Origin: Xiphophorus maculatus
Lineage: Eukaryota; Chordata; Actinopteri; Cyprinodontiformes; Poeciliidae
Direction: 5' to 3'
Assembly (NCBI RefSeq): GCF_002775205.1
Contig: NC_036456.1
Location: 17,945,463 to 18,009,462, forward strand
Length of the DNA: 64,000 nucleotides
In this document: positions 23,495 to 36,479 of the stretch, one piece after another
Numbering within the stretch: position 1 is the first letter of the stretch
Layout of the letters: the number at the start of each line of letters is the position of its first letter
Program-made: the position numbers and the translations under genes
Notes under the pieces: model-generated
What the model was told of the DNA's origin: nothing
The model's input: the letters and a program-made list of their open reading frames with translations, nothing else
Databases searched by the model: none

Positions 23495-26400
23495 GTTGAT
23501 CATACAAATGCCTCATACAATTTTCCTACAGGTGATCTAGTTTATATCAGGAAGTCATCCCTGATAGTTTGTAAAATTGATAAATGACAGTACATAAAAA
23601 AACTTGTTGGTATGCTAACTTGCTAAGACAAACATTGACTCTGTGCACTGCACCAAAATCAAAATAAATGTAGATATTTTTTTTTACAACTGAATAATGA
23701 CTCAAGGTAAATAAAGTCATTCTAAACTCAAAAGCAATCTAACACAGAGTCCACACAGAGTTATCTTATTAGCTTAAGATAACTCTTAAGCTAAGTCATA
23801 CAAGGTTTTCATTTATAATTTAAATTAATAGTATCTTCATCATAAACAGATGTATTTTCTGGCAATAAAGCAAATATTCAAATTAAGTTCCATAAGATTT
23901 GTCCATATACAATTTAATTTTGATCTCACATGTTGTTTCCAAATACTCCCAAACTAAGGTCGTGTGAAAGGAACAGAATAAAAAGTGTACAATGAAAATG
24001 TAAAAAAAAAATATAGGAGGATAGTGAAATATAAGGCTTTTAAAGTTTAACTAACACCCATTTGAAAATAAATGTAAGCTATGCTAATGCTACTACTCAA
24101 CTGTCTTGTTACAACATGTATCTTGCATGAAATAAAACTTTGCAGAATTGTCAACTCTTGGTCTTCCATCTCTTTTTTTGGTCTTTGTTGTTTTTCCCCC
24201 GGCTTTGACCAACAGTTTCAGAGTGAATTTGTTGTGTTACTTAAGTTTTTAAATGAAGAAAATGTGACATAAAGACAGTTTTATAATTAACAAAATTTTT
24301 TTTAATGTACATTGTCTAATTTATTAATCCTTCCATCATCATCTGCGTATTCATTGTAGAACAAGTAATGGATGTTAACAATTTTTTAGACATTTATGAA
24401 TACTGTGTATAGTTTAAGGTACTGTATATACAGAACAAGAAATTTTGAAAGCCTAGAACAGCCTGTTAATTCAGTGGGATTAAAAGTGGATGGAACCGGA
24501 ATGAACCGGTTTTGTTTCTACGAAGAGCACCCTGACATATCTTTTGTTGATTTAGTTCTAAATATGTGCTGAACAGAAACACATTAAACTGTTCTGAAGT
24601 GAGGTTGCTGTTGCTAAATTGATGTTGTCTTACATTTTGTGTCAACTTCTAACACCAACAAGAAAAAAAAACAGAGACCACTGAAAAGGGAAAAACTTTG
24701 TTTACGAACTCTAACGTGACGGAATCTTAGGATTTTTATTTTGCAGGATTTACTACAGCAACGCAAAACGTCTGTGAGCTTTTTTGGTGAAATCATTGTT
24801 TTGATTATGATGTGCTGATCATGTTAAATAAAAAGAAGAAAAATGATTAAGGTTTCCAAAATGACTTCATGAGGAGATACTTTTACAATATGTTAGCTAA
24901 GTGAACGTCCGATGATAAGTCAATCATACGTTTCGTAAAACAAAGCGTTCCACAAAAGTTGAAAACAGAAAGGCAGACGTCAAGCCTTAGAAGCATTCCC
25001 AAAATATCAAAAACTACCAAATAAAGAGCCAGGTAAAATGAATAAATACCGATAAAACAATTTGTAATTAAAAATGATTGAAAACAATCAATTATACAGA
25101 ATGAGGAACTGTAGAAACTCAACTATGTAGGATGGGTTAATGACAAAACCCTGTGTAAAAGCTAAAATGATTAAATAAACACAAAAGTTAAGATTGTACA
25201 TAGTGACATTAACTAATGACAACATATATAATGGTAAAGAACATAAATGAGTACTTGGTATGATTATTATTTTCCACTAAAAATGCCCTAAAATAATAAA
25301 AATGTAAAGACATTTGTTAAATTTTGAAATCAAATAATACATTATAATAGATCATGAATAGCTATAAACTTCACCTGAAGTTAGGCTGAATTTTATGTAC
25401 ACATGTTGTGTTTATATCTTAAGTACCAGTGCGTATAATGACTTTTTGGTTATTGTCAGGGTGAAGGGACTCCTAGTGGACATTGCCTTCCCTTATTCTA
25501 TTATTTCTATGTGTTGTGTGTTCCATGAAAGCTGAAGAAAGGTCATGCATCTTCATGTTTCTGTGATGTAAAAGGTGGTAGTGTATCAGGCTGTCAGACT
25601 CAGACTGAGAGTCAGTCATGAGTGTGCACGGCGGTGGTTTGGTTTCGCAGCGGCGTGGGGTGAACTCAGAGGTGCCGAGACAGGCTCTGATTCCCGGTAT
25701 CGCCGACTTCAAACCTCCCCTGTGATACCACAGTAAAACAGCGGCACCGTATTGTATCAGACCCCGAAACTGTGCTGAGTTATGTCTCACCTGTTAGATG
25801 AACAGTTTGACATTTTTATCAAACGTGTAGGATTAGTACAGTGTTGGTTTTTTTTTTGGTTGTAATGAGGAGAATTTTTTAAGAAGAGGAATACATCAAC
25901 TGACATTTTCCCTGTGTTGAAATGCCTTATTTCATTAAGTGCAATATTTTTTTTGTCTGTTTCCAGTAAAATTAGGTAAGGTTTAAAACTAATATTTGAA
26001 AAATCTTCCATTTTCACAAGCCTCGAAATGTAAACCGTATCCAATGTCGTTATTTATATCTTACTCATAAAGAATGAAAAGGTTTTTTAAAAATCAAAGT
26101 TTTTAAAATTGAAATTATTTGTGTTTTCCTCAACGCCACATTACTATCCGAAATCTTAGAAAATAGCTTGGACAAAACTTTGTGTACCTTTCAAAATATT
26201 AAATGAATATTTAAACATTCATTGAAATATTTCAAAGAAATATTTAAATGAATATAATAAGTAGAATATTTACACAAATGCAAGGGTAAGCTCTTATTGA
26301 CTAACCTTATATATCAGTCTATATAGCTTTATTAATAACATTTCATTAGGGGTTTCAGTTACTTATAACCATTTGCTTCATGTACTGTTAAACTTTCAAG

Positions 26401-27290
26401 CACCTTTATATCTTCAAAGATGTACTTTCAAGATTTAAATCTAAACTATTATTGCTAATTGGACATTGGACAGATTAAACCTAAATTTAAGTGGTTTTAC
26501 TACGGATTTAACAAGCACTTGTCAGTAATATTTACTTGCAGTTTTAATGTATTTGTTTTTGTAAAATCAAACATATTAAGCAAACGTTATTTGTTTTTGT
26601 TAAGAAATTTATTTATGGTGAATAAACTAACTCATTTGAACTCTTTAACATCAAGTCGAATGGTTTCTGCAAGGATGATTGTTAATATGCACTACGGTTG
26701 ATGTTGTGGTTTTATGATACTGTATTACAGTCATAAATTAACCACTAATCAGGGCTTTACTCTTTATGATATGTTTAATGTAAAACTATTTATCGCAGGA
26801 GTCATCAATGCACAGTTTTGTTGAGTTTCTTTCAGAAAAAGCACGAACGTTGTTACTTGCACAGAGAAAACCACAAACGCTGTGCTCAAAGATGCTGTAC
26901 TGTGGTGGTTACGTTAACTATCAGTGTGACCGAAAAAACAAAATCAACACTTTAGACAAACACGTCAGTCGTACGGCTAATTTACTGAAAATAAAGTATT
27001 CGGTTGTTTATCTAAAGTAAGTGAACTAGACTTTTTCTCAGATATTTGTCTTTAAGTCTGAGGCAGATTTACAGTTGAAACTTGATATTTACGTACTCTG
27101 TGTTAAAGGACAAATAACATTTTCCCTCCCTGAAAGACATTCAATTTCCTGTTTTAGGTAAGTAATGATGACCAAATTTATTTCTATTTACTAAATACTA
27201 AAATAATGAATGAGAGTTCTTTTTTTCCCATTCTGATCCAGATGTTTACATGCATTTCCTTAGTGTTTGGTAAGACAAGCTTTTAAACTA
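23495..27290. other. AT-rich region, no gene recognised; one GC-richer island at 25.48-25.80 kb
   Basis: Most of the interval is AT-rich with only short frames. The 25.48-25.80 kb island is open on the minus strand for 105 codons (25790-25473) but has no recognisable domain or convincing splice sites. On the plus strand a 35-codon frame (MSVHGGGLVSQRR...) occupies the same island. Confidence 0.4.
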
Positions 27291-27294
27291 TGAC

Positions 27295-27890
27295 ATTTTT
27301 GGGTTTTCTTCATTGGCTTCTTACAGCTGTTTGCTGGAAATTCGGCCCATTCTTCCTGACAGCAGTGCTGTCGCTGAATCAGTGTTGTAAGCCTGGTTTG
27401 CACACTTTTTCAGCTGTGCCATCATATTTTCTATGTAGTTCCAGATTGGGCCTTTGTGATGGCCAATCCAAGACACTGCCTTTGTTGTCCTTCAGCTGTT
27501 TTGAATGTAATTAGCTGTACACTTACAGTCATTGTCCATTTGGAAAACCAATTTGTCCTCAAGCTTTAACTTTTGGTTTGATGCCTTGATGTTGCTTCAA
27601 TATTTCTACATCAGGTTATGCCATCTATTTTTTGAAAATGCACCAGTTCTTTCTCCTGTAACTTAATTCTGCCATAAAGTCTTTATTTCCTTAAAAGTCC
27701 TTATACTTTATTGTAATTGTTTGAGCCGATGAACATAGACCAACGTCATTGTACCCAATGATGAACCAGACTAGATCAGGTCAACAGTTCTCTTCTTAGT
27801 ATCTTGACATATTTTTTCCCTGAATCGTCACATGTACAAGCATAAGGTGTTTCCTTCAGAGGTTTACCTGAATTTGAGGAGAAAAATAAA
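27295..27890 (-). mobile_element. Decayed Tc1-like element, transposase orientation minus
   Basis: The plus-strand text contains stretches such as 'gggcctttgtgatggccaat', 'cattgtccatttggaaaacc' and 'tgatgaaccagact'. These correspond to the reverse complement of the common teleost Tc1-like transposase gene. The coding frame is broken throughout and terminal repeats were not located. The assignment is from memory of the repeat. Confidence 0.65.
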
Positions 27891-27899
27891 AATAAATAT

Positions 27900-30060
27900 C
27901 ATTCTGGGATTTAGATTATAGAAATAACTTTTGTCACCCTTCACTTGAATAACTAAAGATTTTCTAATTCAGACCTAAATTTAATGAGTGACTCAGGATT
28001 TTTATTCATTTCATTCCAAGGACCGTTGCCATTACTGCAGTCAAATTAGCTGCTAATTAATGATTTTTTTTTTTAAATGCTCTGACTGTAATGCTATCAT
28101 TTCCATGGAGTCACCAAAACAGTTTTATTGTGTTTCTTAAAAAAAAAAAAAAAAAAATTAAAAATGTAAAAACAACAATGATGGCCGATGAAAGGGGAAA
28201 GCAGCAACGCTTTTTGTCAAAATGCTGTACAGTGATGGTATCAGTAGCCGTGAACCTTTTGTTCTCGGCTAATCTGTTGGATAGAAACGTAGTCGTACAA
28301 ATAATTTGAGAAATCTTTGGGTTGTCTTGTCATTTCTGTTCATAAACTGTTTATAAATTAAATAAACTGGACTCTATAAATATATAAACAAAAATGGGGT
28401 TTGTTTATAGTTACATTGATAAAACTAAATGTAAGGCTAATGATATACTAGAATTTTAACATCTAGTCAGAATTTTGACTTTTTCTTCGGTTAATATACA
28501 CTATATGTTAAATCTATTTATATAATCAATGTTAAAATACTTTTTATGAAAACACAGTCATGTCATCCTATTATTATTTACATAGTACAAAACTATTAAT
28601 GTAAAGAGAAAACTAAAAAAAGTTTAAAAAAAAGAACGCCATTGGTATTGTAGCCTTTGTTCAAAGCAAATGTATTAGATACATAAATGATAAACACATA
28701 TAGTAAGACTTGCTAACACAATTTTAATATAATAGATAAGTATTTATGGTAAAAACTGGAACATTTTCCTTTTAATACCTTTTTGAATTGATATGGTTTA
28801 AATATTAATTCAATGCCATTACACAAAGTGACAAGTATATAAATAAAAAAAATATTTAGGGATTATTAAGATGTGTCATAAAGACACATTAGTCAGATTT
28901 CTTTATTTATATATGCTGTATATATAGTCTATACTGGCCTACATGTGGAAAACCACGAAGGCTTTTTTTTCCCCCAAAGGTGCAGCACCATGACAGCAAT
29001 GCAGTCCTTGTTCGTTTTATCGTTCTCAAAAGTTCAATACTTAAAACCAAACATGCTAATTGTAGAGATTTTTTACCAAACTAAATGATTTGCTTCAGCT
29101 CATCATGTGAATCAAGATTTATGTCCAAACAGAAGATCCTACATTTCTAAACAAAGATTAAACGTGACTGGAGTTTTTACAGATGTAGTTTTGTCTTGAG
29201 TTCAGTTCCTGTAATTTCTGAATTTATGTGGTTTATTCAGAGTTGATGTCCGCCATAACGCTTACTGAAACCTCCAGCCGTTTAAATTTTTATCTCCGTT
29301 TTATGGTCATAGCAAAGCAGAATTAGTCAAACTTACCCAAATTTGAAGTAGTTTTACATAAATCATTTGAGAGCCACTGCCAGATGCTTCAAACACTTTA
29401 ACGCCATAGAAAGTGAGCTATGCATGCATCAGTGTAGTAAAATACACATCAAGATAACCTCTAAATCTTAGGTTGGTGAGAATGAAGACACGCTACCCCT
29501 CAACATCTGTGACACAGTTTCACACACCTGTATATGCTGAAAAACATTTTCTGATATTATCTTTGGCTTAGATAAAAAGACAACTTTCATAAGTGGTGTT
29601 GCAAAAAAAAAAAAAAAGTGTACACAAGAGTCAGTACAGACCAGTTTACTCATTTCTTTAATTTTGCTTCCACAAGCTTCAGTTACCCATGTCTGAATCC
29701 AAAAATGTTTTCCAGGAGTGAAAAGAAAGAGCTGGAACATTTACTAAAACACTGGTTTAGAAACAAAAACATAATAAAGGAATGTTCAAAAAACACAGGT
29801 GGAATGTCTTAAGACATCTGAACAAAAAGTCAACGTTAAAAAGCATTTTGTTTTTGAACAAAAGACATTTTTAAAAAGCTGAAACTGGCCACTGCTTTCC
29901 TCCAAACACATCCTGACCAAACTAATGACTTGTTATGGTAACAAAATACAAATCCTGAATTTTTAAAATGTTTCATCCAACTCCTAAGATTTAGCATTGC
30001 TGACTTGAGCTTCTACAAAATAAATCTGATCTGCAGACAACTGTGCTGTAGGTTTGGCGC
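27900..30060. other. AT-rich intergenic DNA and probable slc3a2 3' UTR at its right end
   Basis: No gene is recognised. The slc3a2 3' UTR must start at 30065 and run leftwards. Candidate minus-strand polyadenylation signals are ATTAAA near 29.66 kb and AATAAA near 29.23 kb. Which one is used cannot be told. Confidence 0.4.
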
Positions 30061-30065
30061 CATCT

Positions 30066-33000
30066 TTAGCCTGTAAAGGGGAACTGCAGGATCACTGCTT
30101 TTTCAGGTCCTATAGTGAACTTCTCCAGGCTGACGGACGACTGCACTGCCAGATTTTCATCTGTCGACATCTTCACTTCGGCGGTGTCTGGCAAAGTTAC
30201 ACCTTCTGCAGGAGCAAAAAAAGAAAAAAAAAGTTTAATACAACTAGTATTAAACAGTAAGAAAAAGTAGGATTTTATCTTTAATCTCAATTTTGACTTT
30301 TGATCTCAAAGTACTAAGTTGGAATTTTGAGGGGGGAGTCAAAATTTTAAATGAAAAAGAAATTTTGAGGGAGGAAAAAAGTCAACATTTTAAAGTGAAA
30401 AAAAAAATGTTGATGGTCAGAATATCAAGTACAAACTTAATAAACTCAGCATTTTTAGACTAAAATCACAAATTTTTTCCCCCCAGTGGCTCCAATCCTC
30501 TCCCCTACAATTTACATGACTGATTTTCTGCATATTATTTGACCACCAGCTCACCTGAAGGAGGAAGTGTAATTTTTATTTCTGCTGGTTTCTCTCCCCA
30601 GTTAACTGCGGTTATGTATCTTTCGCTCTGGTCCCACACACGAAGGAAGGTGAGGGATGTGGCAGAGGAGTTGAGCGGATAATAGTCGCCGTGAAGCAGC
30701 GAACGCTCCTTGCCTCGGAGGTCACTGAGGGATTTGAACCACGTCCTGCTTTCCGTCTGGTTAGCCTGCATACCAGAGATGTAAGGATGTTTAAAACAAG
30801 TAGCTACTTGAGGACGGCAAATTAATGTCCCTTAAAAAAAAAAAAAAAGTCACAACTGACTGAACACTTACGTTAATTTCCCAAACCATCTTGGGCCAGT
30901 CGGTACCCTGAAATGTGGAAGTTAAAGGTTTTTTTGAGTATGAAAATTAATTCAGCTTTTATACAGATTTCCTGAATGCCACTTTTAGGAATTCAGCTTT
31001 TTCTTTTAAATTACATGTTAACCCAAGATTTGATGCATTTCATAAATGGCAAGAAAAGTTTTCAGACATAAAATGCGGATATTATGTCTGATCAGAGTCA
31101 ATTAGAGGAAAGTTGTTTGAACATTTCGACACATTGTCAGGTTGGGGCTTACATTTAATTGAAGGCCAAGTTCATCTCCGTAGGTAAACACCGGTATTCC
31201 AGGCAAAGTGAAGAGCAGCAGGTGGTAGAGACGCTGCAGGTCTGAGGACGTTGCCGCTTTGGACAGAGGCTCCAGTTTACTGGCTCCGAGACCCCAGCCC
31301 ACACTGCTCTGCTGAGAGTGGAGGACGTCCACAGCTTTGATGCGCGCCATGCCTGAAAATCCACAGGAAAAAAAACAAAAACACAAAATACATCAAAACT
31401 CCAAACAAAAACAGAGACACAGTTCTTGGCTCAGACAGGCTAAACCCACCATTGTCACTGGAGCTGAGGAGGTTGGGCAGAATAATATCCACACCAGTGG
31501 TGTTGATCAGGCGGGCCACCTCATCTGCTGAAGCCTCTTCTACCGCACCAATCAGCGCCCTGAGAGGAAGAATGCTAGGTCAGAAACTAAACAGAAAAAA
31601 ACAAGGCAGAGCTTTTCACTGCAGCTGCAACACAAATAAATTAGGCCTAAGCAATAAATTAATTCTATGAGCTCATTTGAAAGATTTATTGTTTTTCTCT
31701 ACCAAAAACTGAAAGACAAGACTGGTGTTTTAGTCTGTCCCCTTTTTTTGAAGAACAAATTTAATTACAGAGACTTCATAACTAAAAAACTGAATTTTTT
31801 CAATATGATTACCCAATTAATTATCAAAATATATCAAAAGATTACAAGAATAATTAACAGGTTTTGAATCAATGCATTTCTTAACTCAAAAACAAAATTT
31901 GAAAAAAGTCAGAAGAACAAGGAATCAAATTTAAAGACCTACTGAAAATTCAGGATGTACTTCAGGTTTGAAATTAGGTCTAGAGACTAGTTAACAAAAG
32001 GTTATGTGATTTTAAAAGGTCAGGATACAACTTCACCACCAGGGGTCACTCTACCATGACAGAAAAAAAAAGAGATACTCATTTACTCGTTTTCTTGCTG
32101 ACCTTTTTCCACTTATTACCTCACACTGGAATGTCTGTGCAACAAATCAGCTGATATTTGAAAGCTCTGAGATCAAACTCATGGAAAAATAACCAATTAG
32201 ACTGACAAATTAATCTCATTTTCTCCCCTAAATGTATTCCACTAGTTTCTCAGAGGTCAGAAAACGGATTCAGTCACCTCGCTTTGCCGACAGTGTGGTT
32301 GCCCTGGACGACAGTCCTCAGTGATTGCCAGTCGTTGAAGCTGGAGGCAGACCTTAGGTCTGACACCTTGATGCCATCAACACCCAGGTTTATCCAGCGC
32401 TCTGCTGCCTTCTGGAAGAGAGCAGGAACACATCAGGTTGGTACAGAACCACTGAAGAAAGCGCATGAAATTCAGACAAATGTAAACACTGGCTCACCCT
32501 GACTTTCTCCATCACCTCATCGTCGATGGCAGAAAACCATGGATTAGCTCCCTCATAGTTCGGAGTCAGGTCAACAACCACAGAAATACCTTACAAAGGA
32601 AACGGAAAAGCACCAAACTAAATAAAAGTCACTTAACATTTTTAATTTTGAGCTTTTAAATGAATAAAATAAGCTACCTTTCTTTTTAGCCTTCAGCAGC
32701 ACAGCCTCCAACTCTTTCTCCGTTCCATGGTTTAAGAGAATCTTTTCAAGATCCAGGGAGTTTGCCTGGTCCTTCTGGACGGCGTGAAATGGACCAAGAA
32801 CCAGACCTTTGACCTTTAACTGGTTCAGCTGGTCCAACTTCCCCTCAAGACCTGGCAGAGGACAGAATACAGGGTCATAAAATAAATCCTCAGTATGAAT
32901 TTCACACCCAGTACGGAAAACCTAGAACGGGCGTGTAAAAAAAAAATTTAAAAAAAAGCAAACATTTGACAAAGTTTGTCCACTTTTCCCACAGTAAAAT

Positions 33001-35439
33001 TCAGGCAGTTTGAAGGCAAGTTTTCAAAATCTTACACCAGTTTTAAGGATAAAAAAAAAACATAAACAAACTAAAGGCAGTTTCAATTCACCATTTCATA
33101 ATATTACTTTAAATTAGATCTGGACAGGATGGCTGAAAAATGCATCACAATACAATCATTTCATATCAGTTGATGGATAAATATTTTTTGTTTTAAATAT
33201 CTGAAATATTGCCAAACTGGTGGCGTGACCTTTTCTGTTTTACCTCATTTTTCACTCTGTGCCATTTGTTGTTTTTAAGCAGTGAGGAACAAACTGCTGC
33301 ATCAGTTACTCAGCGGGTCGTTGCTAGGTAACCACAAGTTACTCAGCGGGTCGTTGCTAGGTAACCACAAGTTACTCAGCGGGCCGTTGCTAGGTAACCA
33401 AAGAGTTAGTCAGTCAATGCCACCAATCTTGTTTAGCTTGCTGTGAGAGACTTGAGGGTAAATTTTCTCCTCTGCTTATGTCCCTGATAATGCCTTATAT
33501 TTTCTACCAAGCATTTTATTTATTGACATTTATCTCGTCAATAAATCATGTCATGTCTATTACGATATATGATATCGTGATTTATTGCTCTCCCTACAAT
33601 GCCCACATTGTAGGAGAACATAAAAATAAAATATAAAATTTTGGAAATGACTCTTTCACACTCCTGACTACAACAACAACACTAATTTAATGAAACATCC
33701 CCCAATTTCAATAACTTTGTTTATCATAATTTCCCTTTACTGGGATCAGTAGAGTATTTTTGAATTTGAAAACAAACAAGACAATCTTTATATCAATTAC
33801 AGTGAGGTTCAAGCACCTGTACAAACCCTGATTTGTGGAGATCTGAAGGACACACTTTAGGAGAAACAAAAGTGTGAAACAGACAAGTATTGACCCAAGA
33901 CAGGAGTGTGTGAAGAACCACATCCACACCCTGTGCCAGCCATGTGAAGTCTGAGCACAAGCAGGGTCTCTATGCGAGAACAATAAAGTCACATGTGGTT
34001 TCTGGAATTCCTCCCAAAGCCTGCTGGAAACCACAGTGTGTCCCCCACTAATTTGCAGCAAGTGCAGGACATTCTGTCCTTTTGACCCGTCTCCAAAAAA
34101 ATTGGAGCAGCTTGAAGCATTTTAATGAGTGCATTAAAAAAACAAATAGTTCAGTTAGTAGTTAAGGGTAACTCAGTACGACTTTAAATCTGAATGAGAC
34201 ATGAAAGAAGTGACTCAGTCGTGTCCTACGTCCCTTTGGCCTTTAGTCTCACAGTCCCAGTCGAGTCAGCAGTTTCTTATCCAACTAAGCAAAACTTCGT
34301 CACAAGACTACACTCGTGAATCAGCTGGAACATTTAAGACAAGGGAGTTCAAAAAAGAAAGGAAAGAAAGAACTAAAAAGCAAATAAAGTTGTCAAATTT
34401 TTATTTTTGGTACAAAATGAATCTTATTTAGTGTAGATTCAAATTTTAAAAAAAGATTTAAAAAGGGATCTAGTCTTTAAATTCTTTTAAAAAGAACAAT
34501 TTGTTACAGCCGAGATAACAAATTGTTCTTTTTGTTCAACGGAACAATTTGTTCTCTTACAACTGAATAAGAAATTTGTTCACTTGAGCAAATTATTCAG
34601 CTATATTAAGATTTGTGTGACTTTCATTCAAAATGCTTGCTGCACTTAGTCAAGTAAAATAAATGAAATAAAAGCTGATTTGGTTTCAGAAAAGTCAGCT
34701 TTTCAGTAAAATGTCTCTGGATAAACGAGGGGCTTGGGAGTAAAGAAACTTTGAGTGAATGTAACATTTTCCATTGTTAGAAAGTTATATTGGTCAATTA
34801 CAAATAATTACAAATAAAAAGTCTCCATTTGCATGAACCACCTGTGCAGTTGGGGGTCGCATAAAATTAGCACCCCTGATTTAAGGGAAAGTCTTATTTT
34901 TGTGCAGAACATTAACACAATAATCAAAGTTAAAGATTTTTTCTAATCTCCAAAAACATTCTACCTTTCAGTCCATCGGAGAAATCCTCAAGGCTGGGGA
35001 TCTGGTACAGAGGCCCTTCATTCCACCAGTGCATCTCAGGGATGGGTTTGCAGCGAGGAGCCTGGACGATGATCACTATGGCGCCGGCCAGCATGCCGAC
35101 CCAGCCCAGCCAGAACAGAACCAGCAGCACCCAGCGAGTTCGCACCCACCTACATGTTAAAACATGCATGTAAGGTTTGGGAAATGTTTAAATAATAACC
35201 TACAGATAGATAATGACCAAGTTGTATTTTGTCGGCTCTTACCCCGGGGTGCCAGCCACCTTCATCAGCTCCTCCTTGGAGAGGCCGGTGAACGTTACAT
35301 CCTCATCAGGAATCTTCAGCTTCACGCTGCCGTTCTTCTCTCCAGCAAGAGAGGGACCGTCTCCGGCAATAGGCTGCTTCTCCTGGTCCACCGTGTTCAG
35401 CTTCACCTCCTCCAGGTCCATCTCTGTGTCCTTATTCAT
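30066..35439 (-). CDS. slc3a2: 4F2 cell-surface antigen heavy chain (CD98hc), ten coding exons
   Basis: Type II membrane glycoprotein that pairs by a disulfide with SLC7 light chains (LAT and y+LAT types) and brings these amino-acid exchangers to the plasma membrane; family knowledge also links it to integrin signalling. Coding exons: 35439-35243, 35149-34965, 32851-32678, 32589-32498, 32411-32278, 31559-31450, 31352-31153, 30907-30872, 30765-30555, 30205-30066 (stop TAA). All junctions have AG/GT and keep frame, giving 492 residues. Residues 1-66 are cytosolic. About 72-94 form the membrane helix (WVLLVLFWLGWVGMLAGAIV). Cys99 (QAPRC) fits the light-chain disulfide. The ectodomain is an inactive alpha-amylase-like fold (VVVDLTPNY, NLGVDGIKVSDL, LPGIPVFTYGDELGL, RSLLHGDY). 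Sequons occur at N254, N280, N378 and N408. The exon 2 acceptor (ACATGTAG) has a poor pyrimidine tract. Human isoforms are longer at the N-terminus. Identity is very secure. Confidence 0.96.
33115..33600. repeat. Dispersed repeat in an slc3a2 intron, carrying a minisatellite
   Basis: Words such as 'acgatatatgatatcgtgat' and 'ttattgctctccctacaatg' are typical of the teleost hAT-like repeat also seen truncated at 18.74 kb. It lies in the intron between the slc3a2 exons at 34965 and 32851 and contains the three 33-bp repeats listed separately. Confidence 0.5.
33304..33402. repeat. Three tandem 33-bp repeats, each with an X-box-like palindrome
   Basis: Units start at 33304, 33337 and 33370. The first two are identical and the third differs by one base in the GGGTCG/GGGCCG block and near its end. 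Each unit contains GTTGCTAGGTAACC, an imperfect palindrome close to the RFX X-box. Confidence 0.9.
34489..34555. repeat. Perfect 18-bp inverted repeat plus a third palindrome copy
   Basis: The left arm AAAAAGAACAATTTGTTA (34489-34506) and its exact inverse (34516-34533) flank a nine-base loop. A further copy, GGAACAATTTGTTCT, follows at 34541-34555 and matches the steroid-receptor consensus RGAACAnnnTGTTCT. The site is in slc3a2 intron DNA between the exons ending at 34965 and starting at 32851. Confidence 0.85.
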
Positions 35440-35442
35440 GGT

Positions 35443-36479
35443 TGGATCTGATTTATGATCAAATAATGAGGGAAAATGGCCTGTCAAGTTGATTTATGGT
35501 CTCCTCTACAGCATTTGAAAAGGTGCAACTGAATATTTAATTTGAATCAGTTCCAGTTTATTCAGGTTTCACATTAAAACGTGACCTGTAGGACAGGGGA
35601 GTAAAGTAAACGTTTATAAAGGATACTAAATTGTATAAAGGACTGCAAAAAGGTTATTTTAATATGCATAAAAAGTTTTTACATTTTAAAATATAACTAA
35701 AAAGTACCAATAAACACATTTAAATAGTTCTACATATATTTCACATAAAATTAAATGAAGGTTTTCATATACAGATCGAAGTTGCAATTATATTAATATG
35801 ATTTAAAATTCTGATCTAAAACAATTGAGATTTATTTTTTTTTAATTGTTGTAGTTTTGGACTGCCATTCAATTGCTAAAGATTATAAGCTTATTTCCGC
35901 GTTCAACAGTTGTCTGATGAAATCGACTCCCAGAGTTGCAGACTAAGCCCAAACGGTGAAATTTCACAATAAAAGAGCGAGAAATATTTTATCTATTTAA
36001 AAATATAAATACAATTCTGAAACGCGACGATATGATACCTCCTTTACCTAGAGAATGACAACAATATTAATTCACGCAACTCCTCATGAGCGTTGTAGTC
36101 TAAAATAGTCAACCTAAAACCTCGTGTGTCTTAATTTGTTGAGCCGGAAGTGGCTCCAACCGGCATTTAACAAATGTATTCACTTTAATCGCTTCTGAAC
36201 TACAAATACAGATTAACAGGAAAAAAAGCGAAAACCACTTCATGTTTTATATTGATAACTCAAAGTAGAAATGAGAATTTAGACAAAAAACCCCTAAAAT
36301 AATGGTCATAGTCCAGCTTTTGTCTTCTTTAAAGATGAAATCCACCTACGTCAGGCGCCAGTCCACGTGTTAAAACCTTCCATTTCCTCTCGAGACCCCG
36401 TGATATTATATCTGAAATCTAAGCCAACTACACGGTTCTCAGGGAAGAGAAAAATCCCACTAAATAAATTAAGGGTTAC
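35443..36479 (-). promoter_or_regulatory. slc3a2 first intron with stress-type regulatory motifs
   Basis: On the plus strand TGATGAAAT at 35915-35923 fits the C/EBP-ATF (amino-acid response) consensus TGATGnAAn. The interval also has an ETS-like CCGGAAGTG (36144-36152), a CRE-like TACGTCA (36347-36353) and an E-box CACGTG (36364-36369). Amino-acid starvation control of SLC3A2 through ATF4 is known in mammals; use of these sites is inference. The last intron bases and acceptor (AAATCAG|ATCC) lie at about 35448-35450. Confidence 0.45.

Noticed and set aside
33304..33402. CRISPR-like direct repeats
   Set aside because: Three 33-bp tandem units without spacers in a vertebrate intron are a minisatellite.
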